Assembly (NCBI GenBank): GCA_016882585.1 | Contig: VGPP01000045.1 | Span: forward strand, 1-12,184 | DNA: 12,184 nucleotides | Direction of reading: 5' to 3' | DNA from: Cyanobacteria bacterium M_surface_7_m2_037 | GTDB lineage: Bacteria; Cyanobacteriota; Cyanobacteriia; PCC-6307; Cyanobiaceae | Part shown: one piece after another, positions 1 to 6,275 of the stretch | How positions within the stretch are numbered: the first letter of the stretch is position 1 | Layout: each line of letters starts with the position of its first letter | Translations under genes and position numbers: made by a program | The notes under the pieces: generated by a model | Seen by the model: only the letters and a program-made list of their open reading frames with translations | Databases searched by the model: none | Told to the model about the DNA's origin: nothing

Positions 1-2
1 GC

Positions 3-170
3 TCAGCTTGGCTTTCGGATCGGCGGCCTGTCGACCGCTTGTTGAACCTACATCACCGGGTTCACCCGGTTTTCAGTTCGTCGTGGCCTCTCGGCCACCC
101 GTTGAACCTACAACACCGATCGCTCGGTGGTCTTCGGTTCCCGCTGCTGGCCTTGCGGCTTGCGAGCGGC
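3..170. repeat. 60-nt tandem repeat with paired hairpins
   Basis: Two clear copies (21-80 and 81-140) align with no gaps at an exact 60-nt period. Both carry the identical box GTTGAACCTACA (41-52 and 101-112), followed by CACCG. Each copy holds two inverted repeats. Upstream of the box is GCGG/CCGC (23-26/35-38) in copy 1 and GTGGCC/GGCCAC (83-88/93-98) in copy 2. Downstream are ACCGGG/CCCGGT (55-60/65-70) and CACCGA/TCGGTG (114-119/124-129). One stem pair covaries: C24-G37 in copy 1 is T84-A97 in copy 2. A degenerate copy seems to start at about 141, and bases 3-20 resemble the tail of an earlier copy, so the array probably continues left of the window. It lies downstream of the 210-518 minus-strand gene, and the strand of transcription, if any, is unknown. 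No coding reading looks convincing. Confidence 0.6.
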
Positions 171-209
171 TCCAAAAGTTACCAGAGCGCCGGCGCGATG
201 CAAGGCCGA

Positions 210-518
210 TCAGGCCGAAGCATCGTCGTCACCGGGATCAAGGGCCATCTCAAGGCTGGAAAGCAGCAGAGCCAGAGCCGCCGCGCGGCTCAAATCCGCA
301 CCGCACACCTGCTCGAGCCATTGGTTGGCCAGTGTTTCCAAATCGGAAAACAGGGTCTGCCCAGCCAGCAGGCGCTGCATCACCTGATCCACATTGGCCT
401 CATCCAGCTCCGGCAGCGGGCCCACCACGTAGCGGCGCCCGTCGTCGCCGATGTAGGTGAGGTTGCCCTCGGCGTCGAACACCGGCACGGCATGGGGGGT
501 GATCGGCTGATCGTCCAT
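210..518 (-). CDS. Small acidic protein of unknown function (102 aa)
   Basis: I do not recognise this family. From the ATG at 518 the product is 102 residues, acidic and soluble-looking, with no signal peptide or membrane segment. The N-terminal part (residues 12-34, VPVFDAEGNLTYIGDDGRRY and on) reads like a short beta-hairpin, and residues 40-95 look helical. The tail is Asp-rich (PGDDDASA). The frame stays open upstream to 875, but that part runs antisense to the permease gene, so I chose the ATG at 518. No strong Shine-Dalgarno motif precedes it. The gene is divergent from the permease with about 70 nt between the preferred starts. Its 3' side faces the structured 60-nt repeat. Codon use and amino-acid make-up fit a real gene better than the overlapping plus-strand frames, which are rich in Arg, Ser and Pro. 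Confidence 0.7.
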   Translation of the reverse strand: MDDQPITPHAVPVFDAEGNLTYIGDDGRRYVVGPLPELDEANVDQVMQRLLAGQTLFSDLETLANQWLEQVCGADLSRAAALALLLSSLEMALDPGDDDASA

Positions 519-588
519 GGCACCGCCCGCAGCTGCTTCAGCCTTAGCGCTGCCGGCGGCCAACGGCAACGGCTGGCAGGGTGAAGGG

Positions 589-1488
589 ATGCTGCAGCTG
601 CTGCTCGAACTCGCGCCTTGCCTGCTCTGCGGCATGGCCTTGGGGCGTGTGCGTCCTCGATGGCGGCACCACCTGGCGCCGCTGCTGTTGCGCTGGGGGG
701 TGCCGATCAGCCTGGTGGGGCTGCTGCTCAAAGGCGGCTTACACAGCGGCAACCTGCAGGTGGCCCTCTTGAGCCTGGTGCTCACGGGGGGTGGCTTGCT
801 GCTCACGCAACACCCCTGGTGCCAATGCCTGCTGCCGAGGCGCAGCTTGCAATTGGGCGCTGTGGTGGGGAACACCGCCTATTTCGGCCTTCCCGTGGCG
901 CTGGCCCTGCTGCCGCCAGAAGCCCTCAGTTTCAGCATCACCTACGACCTTGTGGGCACCTTGGTGACCTGGAGCCTGGGCCCCTTGCTGCTCAATGGAG
1001 AACGGGCACGGCCCGGGCAGCTGCTCCAACAGCTACTGGCCACACCGGTGGTTCAAGCCCTGCTGGTGGCGGTGCCGCTACTGATCTCGCCATGGCATGC
1101 ACCGATCGCTGCGGCGCTGTGGTGGCCAGCTCGGCTGGTGATCTGGCTGATGTTGCTGTTGGTGGGAATGCGGCTGGGCCTGCTTCTGGGCCAGCGGATC
1201 GAGCCCACAGGCCTGCGGCCAGCGCTGCTGATCAAGTTGTTGGGGCTTCCGGCCGTGGCGCTGCTATTCACGCGGGCACTGGGTTGGGCACCACTGCTGC
1301 GCGATGCCCTGGTGCTGCAAGCGGCCGCACCCACAGCCATGTCGGTGCTGCTGTTGGCCGAGGCCAGCACACAACAAAGCCGGGAATCACTCCCGGCTGC
1401 GCAACTGGTGCTCTGGAGCACGCTGCTCTCGCTGATCAGCGTGCCCCTCTGGGCCTGGCTCTTGAATCAGCCCACCGTGGCCATGTGA
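589..1488 (+). CDS. AEC-family (auxin efflux carrier-like) permease
   Basis: This is a 299-residue integral membrane protein made almost entirely of hydrophobic helices, about the usual length for the AEC family of small-solute transporters (bacterial members carry malate or other carboxylates; substrate here unknown). Visible family features are GNTAYFGLPVA at residues 94-104 and the late helix LQAAAPTAM at 243-251, which correspond to the two conserved half-membrane motifs. The ATG at 589 is chosen because a purine-rich AGGGTGAAGGG sits just before it and the first helix starts at once (MLQLLLELAPCLL). An in-frame ATG at 517 would add 24 Ala/Gly-rich residues and would overlap the start codon of the divergent gene. 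The last 22 nt (1467-1488) overlap the 3' end of the opposite-strand GAPDH gene. Confidence 0.82.
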   Translation: MLQLLLELAPCLLCGMALGRVRPRWRHHLAPLLLRWGVPISLVGLLLKGGLHSGNLQVALLSLVLTGGGLLLTQHPWCQCLLPRRSLQLGAVVGNTAYFGLPVALALLPPEALSFSITYDLVGTLVTWSLGPLLLNGERARPGQLLQQLLATPVVQALLVAVPLLISPWHAPIAAALWWPARLVIWLMLLLVGMRLGLLLGQRIEPTGLRPALLIKLLGLPAVALLFTRALGWAPLLRDALVLQAAAPTAMSVLLLAEASTQQSRESLPAAQLVLWSTLLSLISVPLWAWLLNQPTVAM

Positions 1489-2468
1489 CGCATCAGGTCG
1501 ATGCACTTGCAGCTGTAGCCCCACTCGTTGTCGTACCACGACACCAGCTTCATGAAGGTGTCGGTGAGGGCGATGCCGGCGCCGGCGTCAAACACCGAGG
1601 TGCAGCTCTCCCCGAGGAAGTCGTTCGACACCACATCGTCTTCGGTGTAGCCCAGGATTCCGGCGAGCTCCCCTTCAGAGGCGGCCTTCATCGCCGCCTT
1701 CACCTGCTCGTAGGTGGCGGGCTTGGCCAGGTTCACGGTGAGGTCCACCACCGACACATCCGGCGTGGGCACCCGGAAGGCCATGCCGGTGAGCTTGCCG
1801 TTGAGCTCAGGGATCACCCGGCCCACGGCCTTGGCGGCACCGGTGGAGCTGGGGATGATGTTCTGGCCGGCACCGCGGCCGCCGCGCCAATCCTTCACCG
1901 AGGGGCCATCCACGGTTTTCTGGGTGGCGGTGGTGGCGTGCACCGTGGTCATCAGACCGTTCACGATGCCGAAGTTGTCGTGCAGCACCTTGGCCATCGG
2001 CGCCAGGCAGTTGGTGGTGCAGCTGGCGTTCGACACGATCTGCTGCCCGGCATAGCTCTTGTGGTTCACGCCCATCACAAAGATGGGGGTGTCGTCTTTC
2101 GAGGGGGCGCTCATTACCACGCGCTTGGCGCCGGCATTGATGTGGGCGCGGGCTGCTTCATCGGTGAGGAAGAAGCCCGTGCTCTCGAGCACGTAATCGG
2201 CACCCACGGCACCCCAGTTGAGGTTGTTGGGGTCGCGCTCAGCGGTGATGCGGATCGCTTTGCCGTTCACCACCAGCTGGCCGTTCTCCACCCGCACATC
2301 ACCCTGGAAGCGCCCATGGGTGGAGTCGTAGCGGAGCATGTAGGAGAGGTACTCCACATCGATCAGGTCGTTGATCCCCACGACCTCCACGTCCGGCAGG
2401 CTCACGGCGCGGCGGAAGGCGAGGCGACCGATGCGGCCAAAGCCGTTAACGCCGACGCGGATGCCCAT
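1467..2468 (-). CDS. gap: Glyceraldehyde-3-phosphate dehydrogenase, glycolytic (GapA/Gap1) type
   Basis: The enzyme converts glyceraldehyde-3-phosphate, NAD(P)+ and phosphate to 1,3-bisphosphoglycerate in the cytosol. The 333-residue protein starts with GIRVGVNGFGRIGR (Rossmann motif, residues 2-15) and carries catalytic Cys150 in SNASCTTNC, His177 in TTVHATTATQ and the C-terminal WYDNEWGYS. The segment after the second strand is GINDLIDVEYLSYMLRYDST, with Asp34 placed to bind the adenosine ribose of NAD. It also has KDWRGGRGAGQNIIPSSTG. Both match the proteobacterial GapA / cyanobacterial Gap1 class rather than photosynthetic Gap2 (NDTGG, NADP-using). There is no GapB-type CP12-like tail. 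The ATG at 2468 is preceded by CAGGGAG at good spacing; the upstream in-frame TTG (2501) would add 11 non-conserved residues. It is the last gene of the minus-strand group, 55 nt after the preceding gene. Confidence 0.95.
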   Translation of the reverse strand: MGIRVGVNGFGRIGRLAFRRAVSLPDVEVVGINDLIDVEYLSYMLRYDSTHGRFQGDVRVENGQLVVNGKAIRITAERDPNNLNWGAVGADYVLESTGFFLTDEAARAHINAGAKRVVMSAPSKDDTPIFVMGVNHKSYAGQQIVSNASCTTNCLAPMAKVLHDNFGIVNGLMTTVHATTATQKTVDGPSVKDWRGGRGAGQNIIPSSTGAAKAVGRVIPELNGKLTGMAFRVPTPDVSVVDLTVNLAKPATYEQVKAAMKAASEGELAGILGYTEDDVVSNDFLGESCTSVFDAGAGIALTDTFMKLVSWYDNEWGYSCKCIDLMRHMATVG

Positions 2469-2523
2469 CGCAGAACTCCCTGACTGAATGCCAACAATCA
2501 AGGCTCACCATACGGGCCGGGGT

Positions 2524-2883
2524 TCAGGCCGGTAGCGCACCATCGCGATCGGAGCGGAAGCTCAGCTCCAGGTCAGGGAGTGCTGTTGTGGCCAGCTGCA
2601 GCAGCTGGGCAAACACCACCCGCGTCTGCGGTGCCCCCTGCCCCATCGGCTCCCGGCTCATCAACACCAGCTCCAGCACAGGCCCCTCCGCTTTCGACTG
2701 CACATCGGCAAACAACTGCATGCGCAGCTGCTCCTGCCCGCCGCGCAGCAGCGCGCTCAGGTGGGCGGTGGTGCGGTGGTCAACCTCAGCCTGGAGGCCC
2801 TGCAGCACAGGGGTGAGCGCCTCAATCAGCCCAGCTGGCGTGGTGGCTGAGCGGGGTTTGAGCACGGTGAGGAAACGCGCCAT
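2524..2883 (-). CDS. Hypothetical protein, 119 aa, paired with upstream unknown gene
   Basis: I do not recognise this protein. It has 119 residues and no membrane segment or signal peptide. It opens basic (MARFLTVLKPRSATTPAG) and then has a predicted long helix (about residues 15-62, EALTPVLQGLQAEVDH and on). A strand-like stretch at 68-76 (PVLELVLMS) and a second helix at about 88-102 follow. The ATG at 2883 lies 6 nt after the stop of the 193-aa gene, so the two are almost certainly translated from one mRNA. The gene downstream is GAPDH, 55 nt away. Neither partner helps to assign a function. The make-up (Leu, Ala, Gln-rich helices) suggests a small cytosolic or adaptor-type protein, which is only inference. 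Confidence 0.7.
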   Translation of the reverse strand: MARFLTVLKPRSATTPAGLIEALTPVLQGLQAEVDHRTTAHLSALLRGGQEQLRMQLFADVQSKAEGPVLELVLMSREPMGQGAPQTRVVFAQLLQLATTALPDLELSFRSDRDGALPA

Positions 2884-2889
2884 CGCCGC

Positions 2890-3471
2890 TCAGCCCTCCT
2901 TCTGACCAGCCTCGAACTGATCGCTGAGCAGGCGGCGCTGATATTCAGCCGCCAACGCATTGAGATGGGCCTCGGCCGCCTCAACCATCTCCTCATCGAT
3001 CTGGTCAAAGGCGCGTCCTTCTGGCACGGCCATGCCCAGCACCAAAGCCAAGGCGTCAAACAAGCGCACCTGATCGTTCTGCCAGGCCTGGTAATCGCCG
3101 GCGAGATCAGCCAGGTCTTGTTCTTCCAGCTCGCCCCGCTCCAGATCGGTGCGCAGGTTCTGGATCTGGCCCAGCCGCGCGGACGTCACCAGGGCATGGG
3201 CCGCCGCCAGGGCTGCCAGGGCATCGCAGGCTTCGCGCTTCAGCACGGTGAGATCGCGATTGCGCACCGCCTTTTCAATCGAGAGCGGCGGACGCACACC
3301 GGGCAACTGGCTCATCTGAGCGGGCTGCCGCGGTTCAGGCGGCAGGGTGATCCGGGCTGGTGCCGGTGGGAGCGGCTGCGGCGGACGAAGTGCAGCACCC
3401 CAGCGCATCAGGGTATCGGCCAGCCGCGTGCGCCATCCCCGCCTCGACATCAGCTGCTTCCGCCACTGCAC
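2890..3471 (-). CDS. Hypothetical helical protein, up to 193 aa
   Basis: I do not recognise this protein. Residues 1-30 are basic (MQWRKQLMSRRGWRTRLADT at the very start), residues 30-62 are Pro-rich and probably disordered, and residues 64-186 look like a helical domain. That domain is highly charged (ERGELEEQDLADLAGDYQAW at 111-130, DQIDEEMVEAAEAHLNALAAEYQRR at about 156-180, which should be read as motif character only). There is no clear transmembrane helix. The start is uncertain: GTG at 3471 gives 193 residues; an in-frame ATG at 3450 gives 186 and has a better Shine-Dalgarno-like GGCGGAAG just upstream. The gene follows the Mn exporter with a 48-nt gap and precedes the 119-aa gene by 6 nt, so it is likely part of the same transcript. 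Confidence 0.7.
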   Translation of the reverse strand: MQWRKQLMSRRGWRTRLADTLMRWGAALRPPQPLPPAPARITLPPEPRQPAQMSQLPGVRPPLSIEKAVRNRDLTVLKREACDALAALAAAHALVTSARLGQIQNLRTDLERGELEEQDLADLAGDYQAWQNDQVRLFDALALVLGMAVPEGRAFDQIDEEMVEAAEAHLNALAAEYQRRLLSDQFEAGQKEG

Positions 3472-3519
3472 TCAATCTGACGCCCAACCGGCCCGGCAGA
3501 CAGGGGGAAAGCCGAAGAA

Positions 3520-4194
3520 TCAGCGGCCGGGCACCGAAGCCAGCGCCTGCACAAGCGACACCAGGCCAAACGCCACGAACAGGCCACCACTGAGGCGATA
3601 AAGCAGCTGTTCATTCACGCGGCCCCCAATCCACTTGCCAGCCCCCACCGCCAGCCAGGTGACCAAGGCATGGCCAGCCAGCGTGCCGGCCAGGAGCCCG
3701 GCAAAACTGAACACCTGGGCTGGAGCCGTGGCCAACAAGATGGTGGCGAACTGAGTGCGATCCCCCAGCTCCGCCACAAACACCAAGGCGAAGGCCTCCC
3801 AGATCACGGCCCAGGGGCCCGCCTGCCCGTGCCCTCGCTCGGCGGCGTTCACCGCTTCCTCCGCTTCTTGCGCCTCCTCCTGCGCAGCTCCTGCATCCAG
3901 AGCCTGGGCGTCGACCAGCAGCTTCGCGCCAAACCCAAGGAACAGCACCGCGGCGATCCAGGGCACGAGGCTCTGAGGCAGAAGCTCCCGCAGGCCATAA
4001 CCAACCCCGAGCGACAGCAGGGTGACGGCCGCCAGGGCCGCAAAGGCACCGGCAAACACCAGGCGGGCGCTATGACGCACCGCCAGGATCAGCGCCATAA
4101 AGAAGGTTTTGTCGCCCAGCTCCGCCAGGGTGATGGCGGTGAGGCTGGAGCCAAAAGCCGCGAGGCCCGGATCGGAAGGAAGTGGTGGTGCCAT
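3520..4194 (-). CDS. mnx: Gdt1/TMEM165 (UPF0016) family manganese exporter, Mnx-like
   Basis: The 224-residue membrane protein has the diagnostic pair of E-x-G-D-(K/R)-T motifs: ELGDKTF at residues 25-31 and ELGDRTQF at 142-149. Each sits in the first helix of one half of a two-fold repeat. The halves are joined by an acidic, Ala/Glu-rich loop (about 103-121). This layout matches the Gdt1/TMEM165 cation exporter family, whose cyanobacterial member Mnx (Synechocystis) and plant PAM71 move Mn2+ across or toward the thylakoid; Ca2+ transport is also known in the family. The ATG at 4194 is chosen because residues before it (open to 4299) are Arg/Pro-rich and unlike the family. It is divergent from the dehydrogenase gene with an 83-nt spacer, too short to hold an obvious yybP-ykoY manganese riboswitch. 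The symbol is by family similarity. Confidence 0.88.
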   Translation of the reverse strand: MAPPLPSDPGLAAFGSSLTAITLAELGDKTFFMALILAVRHSARLVFAGAFAALAAVTLLSLGVGYGLRELLPQSLVPWIAAVLFLGFGAKLLVDAQALDAGAAQEEAQEAEEAVNAAERGHGQAGPWAVIWEAFALVFVAELGDRTQFATILLATAPAQVFSFAGLLAGTLAGHALVTWLAVGAGKWIGGRVNEQLLYRLSGGLFVAFGLVSLVQALASVPGR

Positions 4195-4277
4195 GCCAGA
4201 TCGCGGAAACGGCAAACCCGCTGCCTCGTCACTTCTACAGTGGACCCTTGGCAATTGGGCTGGTCGTGGGCATCTCC

Positions 4278-5387
4278 ATGCAGCAACACGCGATCGCACC
4301 AGCGGTTGTTCTGCGGGGTGAAGGGGCGTGGCAGGAAGCGCTTCCCGCGCTGGAGAAGCTCAGCCGCCGGCCACTCCTGCTGGGCCGCTCTGAGGCCACC
4401 CGATCGCTGCGGGAACAGCTGGCCGCCGATCTGAGGCAATGCGATCGGGCCGTCACCACGGCCGAACTCGAGCACGACTGCTGTGAGAGCGACCTGGCAC
4501 GGATCAGCTCAATCCTGAGCAGCAGTGGCTGCGATGCCGTGGTGGCCGCCGGCGGCGGCAAGGTGCTCGATGCCGGCAAGTTGCTGGCCCACCGCCACGG
4601 CCTGGCCTGCATCACGGTGCCCACCAGCGCAGCCACCTGCGCCGGCTGGACGGCTCTGGCCAACATTTATTCAGCCGAGGGAGCCTTCGAGGGCGACGTG
4701 GCCCTCGATCGCTGCCCGGATCTGCTGGTGTTTGACCACGCGCTTGTGGCCCAGGCTCCGCCGCGCACCCTGGCCAGCGGCATCGCTGATGCCATGGCCA
4801 AGTGGTACGAAGCCTCCGTGAGCAGCGGTGCCAGCAGCGATGGCCTGGTGCAGCAAGCGGTTCAGATGGCGCGGGTGCTGCGCGATCAACTGCTGCTGGA
4901 GGCCCGCGAAGCGATGGCTCAACCCGGTGGCGAAGCCTGGGTGCGGGTGGCCGAGGCCAGCGGGCTCACCGCCGGGCTGATCGGTGGCATCGGCGGTGCC
5001 CGCTGCCGCACCGTGGCTGCCCATGCGGTGCACAACGGCCTCACCCAACTGGAAGCCAGCCATGGCCACCTGCATGGCGAAAAGGTGGGTTTCGGCATCC
5101 TGGTGCAGCTGCGCCTGGAAGAGGTGATCGGCGGCAACCGGCTGGCCGGCCAGGCGCGGCGGCAACTGCTGCCCTTCTTCAAAGACCTGGGCGTGCCGGT
5201 GAGCCTCGATGAACTCGGCCTTGGGCAGGCCAGCCTCAGTGCCCTGCAGGAGGTGGCGGCCTTTGCCTGCAGAGCCGGATCCGATCTGCACCACCTGCCC
5301 TTTGCCGTGCAAGCCAGTGATCTGCTGGCGGCTCTGGTGAGCACCACCACCAGCAGCGAAGCCCAGCTGCAAGCCAGCCAGGGTTGA
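4278..5387 (+). CDS. Iron-containing alcohol dehydrogenase, GldA-like
   Basis: The 369-residue protein belongs to the group III metal-dependent dehydrogenase superfamily (glycerol dehydrogenase branch), which oxidises an alcohol or reduces a carbonyl with NAD(P)(H). The dinucleotide-binding GGGKVLDAGK lies at 92-101. Metal ligands can be placed at Asp171 (SGIADAMAKWYEA), His249 (AAHAVHNG) and His266 (LHGEKVGFG), as in GldA. The PTSAATCAGW segment (115-124) replaces the STDAP segment that carries a glycerol-contacting Asp in true GldA, so glycerol may not be the substrate; a hydroxy-acid or other alcohol is possible. I chose the ATG at 4278; an in-frame GTG at 4266 is the alternative, while the ATG at 4182 runs into the divergent Mn exporter gene. 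It is the first gene of a plus-strand trio; the next start is 3 nt after its stop. Confidence 0.85.
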   Translation: MQQHAIAPAVVLRGEGAWQEALPALEKLSRRPLLLGRSEATRSLREQLAADLRQCDRAVTTAELEHDCCESDLARISSILSSSGCDAVVAAGGGKVLDAGKLLAHRHGLACITVPTSAATCAGWTALANIYSAEGAFEGDVALDRCPDLLVFDHALVAQAPPRTLASGIADAMAKWYEASVSSGASSDGLVQQAVQMARVLRDQLLLEAREAMAQPGGEAWVRVAEASGLTAGLIGGIGGARCRTVAAHAVHNGLTQLEASHGHLHGEKVGFGILVQLRLEEVIGGNRLAGQARRQLLPFFKDLGVPVSLDELGLGQASLSALQEVAAFACRAGSDLHHLPFAVQASDLLAALVSTTTSSEAQLQASQG

Positions 5388-5390
5388 ACC

Positions 5391-6275
5391 GTGATCGCAA
5401 CAGCACCCTCCTCCTCTGGCCAGGAGCTTCTGGCCCGGGCCGCTGATCGCCTCCTGGATCCCGATGGACGCGCCCTGGCGGCCGCCGTGCAGTGGTGGAC
5501 TCTCCCGAATCTCCCTGGCGGGCCATGGCCCGTGGCCGTGGTGGGCGAAGGGCCGCCTGTGCTGGCACTGCATGGCTTCGACAGCTCCCATCTGGAATTC
5601 CGGCGGCTGGCGCCGTTGCTGGCCCCAACCCATCAGCTGTTCATCCCAGATCTGTTCGGCTTCGGCTTCTGCCCCAGACCGCTCGAAGCCAACTACGGCC
5701 CTGCGGCGGTGCTCGAGCACCTGGAGCAGGTGCTGCAGGAGGTGATCAGCCGCAGCGGCGCCCAGCGGGTGGGGTTGATCGGCGCTTCGATGGGTGGCTC
5801 TGTGGCGGTGGAACTGGCGCGCCGCTGCCCCGAGCAGATCGAGCGCTTGCTGCTTCTGGCGCCGGCAGGCCTCACCGGGCAACCGATGCCGGTGCCACCG
5901 CTGCTCGATCAACTGGGGGCCCGCTTCCTGGGGTTGCCGGCGATCCGCCGCGGGCTCTGCCGCTCAGCCTTTGCCATGCCGGATCGGGATGTGGGGCCGG
6001 CGGAACTGGAAATCGCCTCGCTGCACCTGGCCTGCCCCAACTGGGCCGGAGCTCTGGGGGCCTTCGCCCGCAGCGGCGGCTTCGCGGGCTGCGGCGATCC
6101 CTTGCCCACCCAACCGCTGCAGGTGCTCTGGGGCCAGAACGACCGCATCCTGCGGGCGCCCCAGAAGCGGGCCGCGCAGGCTCTGTTAGGAGAGCGCATC
6201 ACCGAGCTGGAGTGTTGCGGGCATCTGCCCCACATCGACCAGCCCACCACCGTGGCTCGCATCTGGCATGGCTGA
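5391..6275 (+). CDS. Alpha/beta-hydrolase fold protein
   Basis: The 294-residue protein shows a complete alpha/beta-hydrolase layout. There is the oxyanion-side HGFDSS at 61-66, the strand-helix IPDLFGFGFC at 85-94, and the nucleophile elbow GASMGG with Ser133. Acid Asp251 lies in WGQNDRIL and His278 in CGHLPHID. Residues 160-235 form a cap region. No signal peptide is evident, so it is probably cytosolic. The substrate cannot be read from sequence; cyanobacterial relatives of this type are annotated simply as hydrolases, and some resemble esterases or chlorophyll/lipid-acting enzymes. It starts with GTG (5391), 3 nt after the dehydrogenase stop, and its last 8 nt overlap the start of the DUF2993 gene, so the trio is translationally coupled. 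Confidence 0.88.
   Translation: MIATAPSSSGQELLARAADRLLDPDGRALAAAVQWWTLPNLPGGPWPVAVVGEGPPVLALHGFDSSHLEFRRLAPLLAPTHQLFIPDLFGFGFCPRPLEANYGPAAVLEHLEQVLQEVISRSGAQRVGLIGASMGGSVAVELARRCPEQIERLLLLAPAGLTGQPMPVPPLLDQLGARFLGLPAIRRGLCRSAFAMPDRDVGPAELEIASLHLACPNWAGALGAFARSGGFAGCGDPLPTQPLQVLWGQNDRILRAPQKRAAQALLGERITELECCGHLPHIDQPTTVARIWHG

Noticed and set aside
8..584. Two plus-strand frames across the repeat and the 102-aa gene
   Set aside because: They contain the 60-nt repeat as a 20-residue repeat in two frames at once and then run antisense to a better-looking gene; no domain recognised.
618..2483. Plus-strand open frame of 621 codons
   Set aside because: It shadows the permease in another frame and then runs antisense to GAPDH; composition is His/Gly/Ala-rich and repeats no known domain.
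3491..3532. GCCCGGC / GCCGGGC inverted repeat across the exporter stop codon
   Set aside because: The loop is 28 nt, there is no T-run, and such matches are expected in GC-rich DNA.
4195..4277. Manganese riboswitch (yybP-ykoY type) before the Mn exporter
   Set aside because: Only 83 nt are available and I could not find the family's conserved loop sequences or a paired terminator.
4290..4297. HIP1 palindrome GCGATCGC
   Set aside because: A single full copy lies inside the start of a coding gene; no enrichment seen in the window.
4671..5912. Minus-strand open frame of 413 codons
   Set aside because: Antisense to the dehydrogenase and hydrolase genes, both of which have complete catalytic motifs.
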